Origin: Gammaproteobacteria bacterium
GTDB taxonomy: Bacteria > Pseudomonadota > Gammaproteobacteria > Ga0077536
NCBI GenBank assembly: GCA_020845935.1
Contig: JADLEV010000066.1
Location: 1-54,952, forward strand
Length of the DNA stretch: 54,952 bases
Direction of reading: 5' to 3'
The position numbers were made by a program, and so were the translations under genes. Each line of letters starts with the position of its first letter. Position 1 is the first letter of the stretch. The notes under the pieces are model-generated. The model was given only the letters and a program-made list of their open reading frames with translations. It made no database searches and was not told the DNA's origin. Shown here piece by piece: positions 1 through 9,161 of this stretch.

Positions 1-1
1 T

Positions 2-388
2 CGCTGCGCGCACGGCAACTGCTTCCTGGTCGATCGTGATTTTGAATTCGGCGACGAGCCGGTCATGCTGTGCGTGCAGGAGGGCCGCCTGGTCGAATTC
101 AGCAAGCGCATCGCCGCCGGCATCACCTATGACTGGTGCGGCGAGTCGGTCGGATTTTTCCGGTTCACTCCAGCGATGGCGCAGCGCCTCGCCGCGCGCA
201 CCGCGACATTCGTCGCCGCCGGCCGTCGCGATGCCCCGTATGAAGACGCGATCCGCGAACTGTTGCTGGAGGATGGCGCCGCGTTCGGCTATGAAGACGT
301 GACCGGGCTGCCCTGGATCGAGATCGACTTTCCGGATGATGTCAGACGCGCACGCGACGACATCCTGCACCGCATCGAATCGCCGTGA
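2..388 (+). CDS. Nucleotidyltransferase, 3' part only (probable CTP:phosphonate cytidylyltransferase)
   Basis: The reading frame is open from the window edge, so the N-terminal nucleotide-binding half is missing; the last 128 residues are visible. They read like the C-terminal half of the sugar/choline nucleotidyltransferase family (LicC/PntC-like): a strand with [13 protein letters not shown], the segment [13 protein letters not shown], and near the end [15 protein letters not shown], the usual acidic metal-binding 'EID.P.D' ending. It overlaps the next gene by four bases, so it belongs to the phosphonate operon. In such operons this enzyme is expected to activate 2-aminoethylphosphonate as its CMP derivative for transfer to lipid or glycan. 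Family is fairly clear; the substrate is inferred from neighbours only. Confidence 0.75.
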   Translation, partial: RCAHGNCFLVDRDFEFGDEPVMLCVQEGRLVEFSKRIAAGITYDWCGESVGFFRFTPAMAQRLAARTATFVAAGRRDAPYEDAIRELLLEDGAAFGYEDVTGLPWIEIDFPDDVRRARDDILHRIESP

Positions 389-2031
389 GCCAAGGACCGA
401 TGACCACGCCTAGCCGAGCCGCGCAACTGCGCTCCATGCTGCACTCGAACGAACTCGAATTCATCCTCGAAGCGCACAACGGCATCAGCGCACGTATCGT
501 CGAGGAAGCCGGTTTCAAGGGGATCTGGGCGAGTGGCCTGGCGCTGTCGGCGCAGTTCGGCGTGCGCGACAACAACGAGGCGAGCTGGACTCAGGTGGTC
601 GATGTGCTGGAGTTCATGGCCGACGTCACGCACATTCCGATCCTGCTCGACGGTGATACCGGCTACGGCAATTTCAACAATCTGCGCCGTCTCGTGCGCA
701 AGCTCGAACAGCGTGGCATCGCCGGCGTCTGCATCGAGGACAAGCTGTTTCCCAAGACCAACAGCTTCATCGACGGCGAGCGCCAGCCGCTGGCCGACCT
801 CGCCGAGTTCTGCGGCAAGATCGCCGCCGGCAAGGACAGCCAGAACGATTCGGATTTCTGCATCGTTGCCCGGGTCGAGGCGCTGATCGCCGGCTGGGAC
901 ATCGACGAGGCCTTGCGCCGTGCCGCGGCCTATCACGCCGCCGGTGCCGACGCCATCCTGATCCACAGCAAACGCTCGCGGCCGGACGAGATCCTCGAAT
1001 TCATGCGGCTGTGGCAGAACCGGGCGCCCGTGGTCATCGTGCCGACCAAGTACTACAGCACGCCGACCGAGACCTTTCGCGCAGCCGGCGTCAGCATGGT
1101 GATCTGGGCCAACCACCTGATCCGCGCTGCGGTCAGCGCGATGCAGGCGACTGCGCTACAAATCCGGCGCGAGCAGTCATTGCGCGACATCGAGGATCGA
1201 ATCGCCCCGGTGCAGGAGATCTTCCGCCTGCAAGGCGCCGATGAACTCACCGCGGCGGAGCAGCGCTACCTCGCCGCCGAACGTGCGCCGGTGAGCGCCG
1301 TCGTGCTCGGCGCGACCGAGGGCAAGGGTCTCGCCGAGCTGACCGCCGAGCGGCCAAAGATGATGGTGCCGATCGCCGGCAAATCGATTCTCCGGCGCCT
1401 CGCCGACGAGTTCAAGAAATGCAACGTGCATCGCATCACCGCGGTCACCGGCTATCGCGCCGACGCGGTAGTCGTGCCTGGCGTCCATACCGTGCACAAC
1501 CCCGACTATGCCACCAGCGGCGAACTGGTCTCGCTTGCCGCGGCACTGCCGGTGCTGACCGAGAACACCGTGTTCTGTTACGGCGACCTGCTGTTTCGCA
1601 GCTATGTGCTGGAGGATCTGCTCGACAATCCTGCACCACTGACCGTCGTCGTCGACTCCGCATTCGATCGCTGCGATATCAGTGGCACCCCGGATTTTGC
1701 CTATTGCTCGCACGCCGATGATCTGGGCCTCTGGCGCAAGGACGTGTTGCTGTGCCGGGTCAGCAACGAGGACGGTCTCGATGGCCGCCGGCCCGACGGT
1801 CGCTGGATCGGTTTGTTCCGCGCGCGCGGCGAGGGCGTCGCCGCGCTGACCGCCGTGCTCGGTGAGATGCTGCACGAACCGGCCGGACGCCAATACGCCC
1901 TGCCCGATCTGTTGAACCGCCTGATCGCGCGCGGGCACCCGATTCGAGTCAAGTACATTCAGGGGCATTGGCTGGACGTCAATTCGTTGCACGATCTGGA
2001 ACGCGCCGGTCGGATAGCCAGGGGGGACTGA
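385..2031 (+). CDS. aepX: Phosphoenolpyruvate phosphomutase fused to a nucleotidyltransferase domain
   Basis: PEP phosphomutase converts phosphoenolpyruvate to phosphonopyruvate, the committed step of C-P bond formation. Residues 15-290 form an isocitrate-lyase-like barrel with the diagnostic phosphomutase loop [10 protein letters not shown] (118-127) and the acidic metal site [10 protein letters not shown] (88-97). From about residue 303 there is a second domain of the nucleotidyltransferase fold ([14 protein letters not shown], then [28 protein letters not shown] and CYGDLLF). Its first loop departs from the usual LAAGxGxR, so catalytic competence is uncertain. The start is taken as GTG at 385, overlapping the previous stop; an ATG at 400 with AAGGA only three bases upstream is an alternative (543 residues). 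The stop overlaps the next ATG. Confidence 0.92.
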   Translation: MSQGPMTTPSRAAQLRSMLHSNELEFILEAHNGISARIVEEAGFKGIWASGLALSAQFGVRDNNEASWTQVVDVLEFMADVTHIPILLDGDTGYGNFNNLRRLVRKLEQRGIAGVCIEDKLFPKTNSFIDGERQPLADLAEFCGKIAAGKDSQNDSDFCIVARVEALIAGWDIDEALRRAAAYHAAGADAILIHSKRSRPDEILEFMRLWQNRAPVVIVPTKYYSTPTETFRAAGVSMVIWANHLIRAAVSAMQATALQIRREQSLRDIEDRIAPVQEIFRLQGADELTAAEQRYLAAERAPVSAVVLGATEGKGLAELTAERPKMMVPIAGKSILRRLADEFKKCNVHRITAVTGYRADAVVVPGVHTVHNPDYATSGELVSLAAALPVLTENTVFCYGDLLFRSYVLEDLLDNPAPLTVVVDSAFDRCDISGTPDFAYCSHADDLGLWRKDVLLCRVSNEDGLDGRRPDGRWIGLFRARGEGVAALTAVLGEMLHEPAGRQYALPDLLNRLIARGHPIRVKYIQGHWLDVNSLHDLERAGRIARGD

Positions 2032-3185
2032 TGCTGCAAGCCAACACCTTCGTCGAGCAGGCCCGGCACCGCGGGTTTGCCTGGTACGCCGGCGTACCCT
2101 GCTCGTTTCTGACGCCGTTCATCAATTTCGTGATCGGCGACCCGAGGCTGCATTACGTCTCTGCGGCGAACGAGGGCGATGCCGTTGCCTTCGCCGCCGG
2201 CGTGGCGCTCGGCGGCGGCCGGGCAATCGCGATGATGCAGAACTCCGGGCTGGGCAATGCGGTCAGCCCGTTGACCTCGTTGAATCACGTGTTCCGGCTG
2301 CCGGTGTTGCTGATCTGCACGCATCGTGGCGCTCCGGGCGTCAGCGACGAACCGCAACATGCCTTGATGGGCGAGATCACGCAACAGATGTTCGAAGTGC
2401 TGCGGATCCCGTGGCAAATCTTTCCCAGCGTGCCAGAGGCCGTGCCCGCCGTCCTCGACGCGGCGGACGACTATCTGCGCCGAGAAGGCAGGCCATTCGC
2501 GCTGATCATGCACAAGGGCAGCGTCGCACCGCATGCGCTCGGCACGCACAAGGCTCCCGTCCCCCGGCGGCAGCAGTCGGCCGAGCCGTGTCCCGCGCCG
2601 TTCGTTGCATGGCGCGCCAGCCGCGATGAGGCCCTGCGCCGGATTCAGGCGGCAACGCCAGACCAGAGTCATGTCGTGGTCGCGACCACTGGCTATACCG
2701 GTCGCGAGTTGTACGCGCTGGCCGATCGCCCGAACCAGATCTATCTCGTCGGTTCGATGGGTTGTGCGTCATCGCTCGGGCTTGGCCTGGCGCTGTCGCG
2801 CCGTGATCGCCACATCGTCGTGCTCGATGGTGACGGTGCCGCGCTGATGCGGCTCGGCAATTTCGCGACGCTCGGCAGTTACGGCGGCGACAATCTGACG
2901 CACATCGTGCTCGACAACGAAGTGCACGATTCCACCGGCGCACAGGCGACCGTCAGCGCCAACGTCGATTTCGCCGCGATCGCCGCTGCCTGCGGTTACG
3001 GTTCGGTGTTGCGCGGCGACAGCCTCGACCTGATCGATCGCGTCCTTGGCGACACTGCCCTGCCTGGTCCACGGCTGCTGCATCTGAAGATTCGCCCGGG
3101 CACGCTGGCGGACCTGCCACGACCGAAGGTCACGCCGGAGTTCGTCGCGCGGCGGCTGACCGAACATCTGGGTCCAGCCCGATGA
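2031..3185 (+). CDS. aepY: Phosphonopyruvate decarboxylase
   Basis: Thiamine-diphosphate enzyme of 384 residues that decarboxylates phosphonopyruvate to phosphonoacetaldehyde, pulling the unfavourable phosphomutase reaction forward. The N-terminal half holds the catalytic-glutamate segment SAANEGDAVAFAAG and the substrate region YAGVPCSFLTPF. The C-terminal half holds the ThDP/Mg site VVLDGDGAALMRLGNF and the loop VLDNEVHDSTGAQ. The ATG at 2031 overlaps the aepX stop (TGATG) and follows a purine run GGGGGGA at 2021-2027, which favours it over an upstream in-frame start. The 3' end overlaps the transaminase gene by four bases, so expression is very likely coupled. Confidence 0.93.
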   Translation: MLQANTFVEQARHRGFAWYAGVPCSFLTPFINFVIGDPRLHYVSAANEGDAVAFAAGVALGGGRAIAMMQNSGLGNAVSPLTSLNHVFRLPVLLICTHRGAPGVSDEPQHALMGEITQQMFEVLRIPWQIFPSVPEAVPAVLDAADDYLRREGRPFALIMHKGSVAPHALGTHKAPVPRRQQSAEPCPAPFVAWRASRDEALRRIQAATPDQSHVVVATTGYTGRELYALADRPNQIYLVGSMGCASSLGLGLALSRRDRHIVVLDGDGAALMRLGNFATLGSYGGDNLTHIVLDNEVHDSTGAQATVSANVDFAAIAAACGYGSVLRGDSLDLIDRVLGDTALPGPRLLHLKIRPGTLADLPRPKVTPEFVARRLTEHLGPAR

Positions 3186-4243
3186 AGCAGATCCTGCTCA
3201 ATCCCGGGCCGGTGACGCTGAGCGAGCGGGTGCGGCAGGCGTTGCTGCGGCCCGATCTGTGCCATCGCGAACCCGAATTCGCGGCGCTGCAGGCCCGCAT
3301 CCGCGAACGCTTACTCGCCGTGTATGACCTCGATCCAGCCGAGTGGGCGGCGATTCTGCTGACCTGCTCCGGCACCGGTGCGGTCGAGGCGATGCTGGCG
3401 ACGCTGGCACCTGACGCGCACGCGCTTGCGGTCCTCGAGAATGGTGTCTACGGCGAGCGTCTCAGCACGATCGCCAAGGCCTATGGCATCGCCCACCAGC
3501 CGCTTCGGCACGCCTGGGGGGCGCCGCTCGATCTGGAGGCCATCTCCCGGGTCAGGGCGACCCGACTTGCGGTGGTGCACCACGAAACGACCACGGGCCG
3601 GTTGAACGCACTCGATGTGTTGGCGCGGGAAACCGCCGGCAGCGGCGCCGGCCTGCTGGTCGATGCGGTCAGCAGTTTCGGCGCCGAGGCGATCGAGTTT
3701 GCCGATTGGCGGCTCGATGCCTGCGCCGCGACCGCGAACAAATGCCTGCACGGCGTGCCCGGTGTGTCGTTCGTCATCGCGCGCCGTGCCGCGCTCGCCG
3801 CGGCCCGGCCACGCGGGGTCTATTTCAATCTCGCGCAGTATTGCGCCGCGCAGGATGCCGGAACGACCCCGTTCACGCAGTCTGTACAGGTCTGTTATGC
3901 GCTCGACGAGGCCCTCGCGGAGTTCTTCGAACAAGGCGGCTGGCGCTCGCGCCGCGATTGCTATCGGCGCCGCGCGGCGATGGTCCGGGACGGGCTTGCC
4001 ACGCTCGGCATCGAGCCGCTGCTGCGTGAAGGCGAGACCTCGTGCGTGCTGAGCTCGTTCCGCTTGCCGCGGGGGCTCAGCTACGCCACGCTGCACGATA
4101 CCCTGAAGGCGGCGGGCATAACGATCTACGCCGGCCAGGGCGAGTTGTCGCGCACGATGTTTCGGGTTGCCGTGATGGGTGCTCTCAGCGAGGACGATCT
4201 GCGCCTGCTGCTCGAACGCTGCCGAGCGTTGTTGCCTCGCTGA
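3182..4243 (+). CDS. aepZ: 2-aminoethylphosphonate--pyruvate transaminase (class V aminotransferase)
   Basis: PLP enzyme of 353 residues. It opens with [13 protein letters not shown] and [11 protein letters not shown], typical of PhnW-type AEP transaminases. [13 protein letters not shown] cofactor segment follows, and the Schiff-base lysine is Lys187 in [12 protein letters not shown]. In this cluster it should run in the biosynthetic direction, aminating phosphonoacetaldehyde to 2-aminoethylphosphonate. It is the last gene of the cluster and starts inside the aepY stop (ATGA). Its final 59 bases overlap the 3' end of the convergent dxs gene. In degradative PhnW systems a phosphonatase normally sits alongside; none is present here. 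Confidence 0.9.
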   Translation: MKQILLNPGPVTLSERVRQALLRPDLCHREPEFAALQARIRERLLAVYDLDPAEWAAILLTCSGTGAVEAMLATLAPDAHALAVLENGVYGERLSTIAKAYGIAHQPLRHAWGAPLDLEAISRVRATRLAVVHHETTTGRLNALDVLARETAGSGAGLLVDAVSSFGAEAIEFADWRLDACAATANKCLHGVPGVSFVIARRAALAAARPRGVYFNLAQYCAAQDAGTTPFTQSVQVCYALDEALAEFFEQGGWRSRRDCYRRRAAMVRDGLATLGIEPLLREGETSCVLSSFRLPRGLSYATLHDTLKAAGITIYAGQGELSRTMFRVAVMGALSEDDLRLLLERCRALLPR

Positions 4244-6119
4244 CCGCGCTTGCGGCCGATGCTGCCAGCCGCGCCTCGATGGCGGCCCGCAATGCCGCCG
4301 GCGTCATGCCCGCGTCGCGCAGCATATCGGCCTGCGTGCCGTGGGCGACGAACCGATCCGGCAGACCGTAATTCAGGATCGGCATCGCGATGCCATTTGC
4401 GGCCAGCAGTTCGTTGACCGCGCTGCCGGCACCGCCGGTGATCGCATTCTCCTCGACCGTGACCAGCAGTTCATGCTGCGCGGCAACTTCCAGTAGCAAC
4501 CGCTCATCGAGCGGCTTGACGAAGCGCATGTTGACCACGGTCGCGTCGAGTTCGTCGCCGACCTGCAGACACCACGGCAGCGGTGTGCCGAACACGAGCA
4601 GGGCGGCCCGCGTGCCGCGCCGGCGCAACTGTGCCGCACCGAGCGGCAATGCCTGCATCGTCCGTTGCACCTCGATACCGGTACCGCTGCCCCGCGGATA
4701 ACGGACGAACGCCGGGCGATCGAGCAGGAATCCCGTGTACAGCATCTGCCGGCATTCGTTTTCGTCGGCCGGCGTCATCACCACGACCTCCGGCAGGCAG
4801 CGCAGATACGTGAGGTCGAAGCTGCCGTTGTGGGTTGGCCCATCCGAGCCGACCAGACCGGCGCGATCGATCGCGAACAGCACCGGCAGACGTTGTGTCA
4901 CGACGTCGTGGATGACCTGGTCGTAACCCCGTTGCAGAAAGGTCGAGTAGATCGCGACCACCGGCTTCAGTCCATCGCAGGCCATGCCGGCGGCGACCGT
5001 GACGGCGTGCTGCTCGGCGATGCCGACATCGAAATACCGATCCGGAAATTCGCGTGCGAACCGGACCAGCCCGGAACCTTCACGCATCGCTGGCGTGATC
5101 GCCACCAGCCGGCGGTCGAGCGCTGCCAGGTCGCAGGCCCAGTCTCCGAAGACGTCGCTGAACGTTGCCTTCGACGGCGTTCTGGCCGGCGCAATGCCGA
5201 CTGTCGGGTCGAACGGCGCGACCCCGTGGTAGGCGACCGGATCCGCCTCGGCCGGGTCATAACCCTTGCCCTTGCGCGTGATGACGTGCAGGAACTGTGG
5301 CCCACGCATCGTCCTGAGATTGCGCAAGGTCGTCAGCAGCGCCGGCAGATCGTGGCCATCGATCGGGCCGATGTAGTTGAAGCCGAACTCCTCGAACAGC
5401 GTGCCCGGCATGATCATGCCCTTGACGTGTTCCTCGACCCTGCTGGCAAGCTGCAATACCGGCGGCACGTTCGCCAGCACGCGCTTGCCGCCCTCGCGCA
5501 CGGCCTTGTACAGCGTCCCGGACAACAGTTGCGCGAAGCGGTTGGCGAGAGCGCCGACGTTCGGTGAGATCGCCATGTTGTTGTCATTCAGGATCACCAG
5601 CAGGTCGGCGCCGAGATCGCCGGCATGATTCAGCGCCTCGAAGGCCATGCCGGCGGTCAGACCGCCGTCGCCGATCACGGCGATGGCCCGCCGCTCGCTG
5701 CCACTTGCGCGCGCCGCGAGCGCCATGCCCAGCGCGGCGCTGATCGAGGTGCTGGAATGGCCGACGCCGAAGCTGTCGTAGGGGCTTTCATCGCGCTTCG
5801 GGAATGGCGCCAGGCCACCCCATTGGCGCACGGTCTCAATCCGGTCGCGCCGGCCGGTCAGGATCTTGTGCGGGTAGGCCTGATGGCCGACATCCCAGAC
5901 GATGCGATCCTCGGGTGTGTTGTACAGATAGTGCAAGGCGATGGTCAGTTCGATCGAACCGAGACCGGCGGAGAAGTGCCCGCCGCTGCGGCTGACCGAT
6001 TCGACCAGGAATGACCGCAGCTCGCGTGCGAGCCGCGGCAGCGCCGCTTCCGGCAGCGCGCGCAGGTCGGAGGGATCATCGATGCCTTGCAGCAACGGAT
6101 AGCGTCCCGAATCGGACAT
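4185..6119 (-). CDS. dxs: 1-deoxy-D-xylulose-5-phosphate synthase
   Basis: First enzyme of the MEP isoprenoid pathway, condensing pyruvate and glyceraldehyde 3-phosphate with ThDP. The 644-residue protein has the transketolase-like order. The N-terminal region has [32 protein letters not shown] and the ThDP motif [18 protein letters not shown]. The pyrimidine-binding domain has [18 protein letters not shown], and a C-terminal transketolase domain follows. The ATG at 6119 is preferred; an in-frame ATG at 6152 coincides with the predicted -10 box. It is divergent from the hopanoid operon, which consumes isoprenoid precursors; dxs is a common neighbour of hopanoid genes. Confidence 0.95.
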   Translation of the reverse strand: MSDSGRYPLLQGIDDPSDLRALPEAALPRLARELRSFLVESVSRSGGHFSAGLGSIELTIALHYLYNTPEDRIVWDVGHQAYPHKILTGRRDRIETVRQWGGLAPFPKRDESPYDSFGVGHSSTSISAALGMALAARASGSERRAIAVIGDGGLTAGMAFEALNHAGDLGADLLVILNDNNMAISPNVGALANRFAQLLSGTLYKAVREGGKRVLANVPPVLQLASRVEEHVKGMIMPGTLFEEFGFNYIGPIDGHDLPALLTTLRNLRTMRGPQFLHVITRKGKGYDPAEADPVAYHGVAPFDPTVGIAPARTPSKATFSDVFGDWACDLAALDRRLVAITPAMREGSGLVRFAREFPDRYFDVGIAEQHAVTVAAGMACDGLKPVVAIYSTFLQRGYDQVIHDVVTQRLPVLFAIDRAGLVGSDGPTHNGSFDLTYLRCLPEVVVMTPADENECRQMLYTGFLLDRPAFVRYPRGSGTGIEVQRTMQALPLGAAQLRRRGTRAALLVFGTPLPWCLQVGDELDATVVNMRFVKPLDERLLLEVAAQHELLVTVEENAITGGAGSAVNELLAANGIAMPILNYGLPDRFVAHGTQADMLRDAGMTPAALRAAIEARLAASAASAVSEATTLGSVRAAGADRPR

Positions 6120-6150
6120 GGTGGTGTGTTGTCTGAGGAACTCGGCGGCC

Positions 6151-6180
6151 ATTATGGAGAGCCGCTCCGGAGCTTGGCAA
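6151..6180 (-). promoter_or_regulatory. Candidate sigma-70 promoter for dxs
   Basis: Reading leftward, a -35 TTGCCA (6175-6180) and a -10 CATAAT (6151-6156) are 18 bases apart. Transcription would start a few bases downstream, leaving a short leader before the ATG at 6119. The -35 is also one arm of a small inverted repeat (TGGCAA 6175-6180, TTGCCA 6189-6194) lying between the divergent dxs and hpnH genes, which could be an operator. Pattern match only. Confidence 0.4.
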
Positions 6181-6281
6181 GCTGTACTTTGCCAGGGCCA
6201 TCAAGTATCTTTCGGCGCGCCGAGAACGGCGTGAACTTATTGATTTGCATGGCTGTTGACGCCATGCGGAGGCGTCCCGAG

Positions 6282-7406
6282 ATGAGTGTCCCCCTGGTCC
6301 AGATGTACCGAATCGCGCGTTACGTCATCGCCCAGAAACTGCGTGGCAACAAGCGCTACCCGTTGGTGCTGATGCTGGAGCCGCTGTTTCGCTGCAACCT
6401 CTCCTGCTCCGGCTGCGGCAAGATCAACTACCCGCAGGAGATCCTCGAAAAACGCCTCAGCTACGAAGACTGCATGGCGGCGATCGACGAGTGCGGCGTC
6501 CCGGTGGTCTCCATCGCCGGTGGCGAGCCGCTGATCCACAAGGACATGCCGCGCATCGTGCAGGGCTTCATCGAACGCAAGAAGTTCGTCTACCTCTGCA
6601 CCAATGCGCTGCTGCTCGATGCCCGACTCGACGACTATCAGCCGTCGCCGTATCTGACCTTCTCGATCCATCTCGATGGCAACCGGGATCGGCATGATGC
6701 CTCGGTGTGCCGCGGCGGCGTCTACGACAAGTGCGTCGCCGCCATCGCCAAGGCGTTGCAGCGCGGCTTTCGCGTCACCATCAACTGCACGCTGTTCCAG
6801 GGCGAGTCGGCCGAGGAAGTCGCCGAGCACATGGAGACGATGATGCGGCTCGGCGTCGAGGGCGTGATGATTTCGCCCGGCTACTCGTACGAGCGAGCGC
6901 CACGGCAGGACGTGTTCCTGAAGCGCAAGGGCAGCAAGGAGTTGTTCCGCAAGATCTTCGCGCTCGGCAAGGGTCGCGGCTGGCGGTTCAATCAATCCTC
7001 GCTCTATCTCGATTTTCTCGCCGGCAATCGCAATTACCGTTGCACGCCCTGGGGCAATCCGACGCGCAGCGTGTTCGGCTGGCAGAAGCCTTGTTACCTG
7101 CTGGTTGGCGAGGGTTACACCCATTCGTTCGCGTCGCTGATGCAGGACACCGAATGGCATCGCTATGGCACGGGCATCAACCCGAAGTGCGCCGATTGCA
7201 TGGTGCATTGCGGCTACGAACCGAGCGCCGTCGATGAGACCTTCCGCAAACCGTGGCAGGCGCTGAAGGTGGCGCTGTTCGGACCGCGGACCACGGGACC
7301 AATGATTCCCGAGGTCGAGTTCAGCTACGACGATCCGGTACTGACGCCCGCCACACCGGAGACGACGGAATCGACGTCCGCTTCGTCGAACCAGCACGTC
7401 GCCTGA
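6282..7406 (+). CDS. hpnH: Adenosyl-hopene transferase HpnH (radical SAM)
   Basis: Radical SAM enzyme of 374 residues that joins an adenosyl group to diploptene, the first step of C35 hopanoid side-chain synthesis. The iron-sulfur cluster motif is Cys38-x3-Cys42-x2-Cys45 in FRCNLSCSGCGK, and the SAM-contact motif is SIAGGEPLIH. The C-terminal part has the cysteine-rich segment INPKCADCMVHCGYEP characteristic of HpnH. The ATG at 6282 is chosen because GGAGG (6268-6272) lies nine bases upstream and the protein then begins MSVPLVQMYRIARYV, as in the family. It is the first gene of an hpnH-hpnB-hpnM-mlaA operon. Confidence 0.95.
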   Translation: MSVPLVQMYRIARYVIAQKLRGNKRYPLVLMLEPLFRCNLSCSGCGKINYPQEILEKRLSYEDCMAAIDECGVPVVSIAGGEPLIHKDMPRIVQGFIERKKFVYLCTNALLLDARLDDYQPSPYLTFSIHLDGNRDRHDASVCRGGVYDKCVAAIAKALQRGFRVTINCTLFQGESAEEVAEHMETMMRLGVEGVMISPGYSYERAPRQDVFLKRKGSKELFRKIFALGKGRGWRFNQSSLYLDFLAGNRNYRCTPWGNPTRSVFGWQKPCYLLVGEGYTHSFASLMQDTEWHRYGTGINPKCADCMVHCGYEPSAVDETFRKPWQALKVALFGPRTTGPMIPEVEFSYDDPVLTPATPETTESTSASSNQHVA

Positions 7407-7415
7407 TCCATCGCG

Positions 7416-8537
7416 ATGTTGTTGCCGTTGTGCGTGTTTGCGGCGTTGCTCTGGTGCCTCGTGCTGCTGCTGCCCTGGCAACCCTGGCGCACCCGCGAGT
7501 CGCTCGACGCCGCGGCGGCCGCACCGACCACGACCGCGTCGATCACGGCGCTGTTGCCAGCCCGCAATGAAGCCGCGCAGATCGGCCGAGTCCTGACCGC
7601 ACTCGCCGATCAACCCGAGATTGACAGCATTCTGCTGATCGACGATCAGAGTGACGATGGCACGGGCGACGTCGCCGCACGTCTTGGCATCGCGAAGCTG
7701 ACTATCCTTTCCGGAACGACGCCCCCGCCTGGCTGGTCCGGCAAGCTCTGGGCATTGCAGCAGGGTCTGGAGCAGGTGACGACCGAGCGCGTGCTCCTGC
7801 TCGATGCCGACATCGAGCTGCGTCCTGGCACGGTCGCCGCCCTGTGTGACAAGGCGGATAACGACCGGCGGGATCTGGTGTCGCTCATGGCGCGCCTGCA
7901 CATGGCGGGTTTTTGGGAAAAGCTGCTGCTGCCGCCGTTCGTCTACTTCTTCAAGCTGCTGTATCCCTTCGCGCTGGCCAACCGGACGGAAGCGAAGATC
8001 GCGGCCGCCGCCGGCGGTTGCATCCTGATCCGGACCGAGCGCTTGCGTCGCATTGGCGGGTTCGGCGCGCTGCGCGATGCCTTGATCGATGATTGCACGC
8101 TCGCACGGCTCATCAAGCAGGACGGTGGCCGCATCTGGATCGGCCTGAGTCATGACGCGATTGCGGTTCGTCCCTATGGTGATCTCGCCGGGATCTGGAA
8201 CATGGTTGCGCGGACCGCCTACACCCAGTTGCGTTACTCACCTGCCCTGTTGGCGTTGTGCACGATGCTGATGCTGGCGCTGTTCGTCGCGCCCGTGTTC
8301 GGGCTGTTCGCGACGCACCCCAACACGGTGATGTGTGCCGCGCTCGCATTGCTTGCGATGCTTGTTTCGTTCACCCCAACGGTCCGCTATTACCATCTGC
8401 ACCCCGGTTGGGTCCTCGGCTTGCCAGTCGCCGCTTGCCTGTATCTTGCGATGTGCTGGACCTCGGCCATGCGTTATTGGCGAGGCGAACGCTCGCGCTG
8501 GAAAGGCCGCTCCTATCGCCGCGCCGATGCCACCTGA
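7416..8537 (+). CDS. hpnB: Hopene-associated glycosyltransferase HpnB
   Basis: Family 2 glycosyltransferase of 373 residues, anchored in the inner membrane. An N-terminal hydrophobic segment (residues 1-20) is followed by the GT-A domain: ITALLPARNEAAQIG, the acidic LLIDDQSDDGT, LLLDADIEL and a later DALIDDCTLA. Near the C-terminus there are two to three membrane segments (for example ALLALCTMLMLALFVAPVFG). HpnB sits next to HpnH in many hopanoid clusters and is thought to act in side-chain or head-group assembly; its exact acceptor is not settled. It starts nine bases after the hpnH stop. Confidence 0.88.
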   Translation: MLLPLCVFAALLWCLVLLLPWQPWRTRESLDAAAAAPTTTASITALLPARNEAAQIGRVLTALADQPEIDSILLIDDQSDDGTGDVAARLGIAKLTILSGTTPPPGWSGKLWALQQGLEQVTTERVLLLDADIELRPGTVAALCDKADNDRRDLVSLMARLHMAGFWEKLLLPPFVYFFKLLYPFALANRTEAKIAAAAGGCILIRTERLRRIGGFGALRDALIDDCTLARLIKQDGGRIWIGLSHDAIAVRPYGDLAGIWNMVARTAYTQLRYSPALLALCTMLMLALFVAPVFGLFATHPNTVMCAALALLAMLVSFTPTVRYYHLHPGWVLGLPVAACLYLAMCWTSAMRYWRGERSRWKGRSYRRADAT

Positions 8538-8546
8538 GACAACCCG

Positions 8547-9161
8547 ATGAATCGCTCGATTTCACTCCGCCGATGTGGATTTCTCTGCTGCTGCGCGGCG
8601 CTGCTGTCGCTGTCGTTCCGACCTGCCGCCGCCGACGATGATGCCGCCGCGATCGCCGTGGTCGAACGATTGCACGCGGGACTGCTCCAGGCGATGCAGG
8701 GCGGCACGGAGCTGGGCCATGCCGGCCGGCGCGAACTGCTCGCGCCAATCGTCAACGCGACCTTCGACTTCGCGACCATCAGCCGCATCGTGCTGGGCAC
8801 GCATTGGGCAACCCTGACGGAGCAACAGCGAGGCGGGTTCATGGATCGCTTTGCCGCGCTCACCATCGCGACCTATGCCAGCAATTTTTCGAGCTACGGC
8901 GGCGAAACGTTCGCGGCCGGCGGCAGCGAACGCCAGGCAAGTTCCGTCATCGTCCACGCGCAACTCCACAGCGCCACCGAAGCGGTCCGGCTCGACTACG
9001 TGTTGCGCGGTCCCGACTGGCGCATCGTCAACGTGCTGGCGCAGGGGGTCAGCGACATCGCCCTGAAGCGTGCCGAGTACGGCGCCGTGATCGCAAGCCA
9101 GGGTTTCGACGCCTTGCTGGACAAGCTCGACGACAAGATCCGTCAGCTCGCCCATGGCTGA
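8547..9161 (+). CDS. hpnM: HpnM, MlaC/Ttg2-like periplasmic lipid-binding protein
   Basis: Protein of 204 residues with an N-terminal signal peptide (about residues 1-29, ending RPAAADD). The mature part matches the MlaC/Ttg2D fold: FDFATISRIVLGTHWATLT, YASNFSSYGGE and a C-terminal DYVLRGPDWRIVNVLAQGVS. MlaC family proteins carry lipids through the periplasm; HpnM is the version found in hopanoid clusters and is linked to hopanoid movement to the outer membrane. It lies nine bases after hpnB and overlaps the next gene by eight bases. No MlaD/E/F transporter genes are in the window. Confidence 0.88.
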   Translation: MNRSISLRRCGFLCCCAALLSLSFRPAAADDDAAAIAVVERLHAGLLQAMQGGTELGHAGRRELLAPIVNATFDFATISRIVLGTHWATLTEQQRGGFMDRFAALTIATYASNFSSYGGETFAAGGSERQASSVIVHAQLHSATEAVRLDYVLRGPDWRIVNVLAQGVSDIALKRAEYGAVIASQGFDALLDKLDDKIRQLAHG

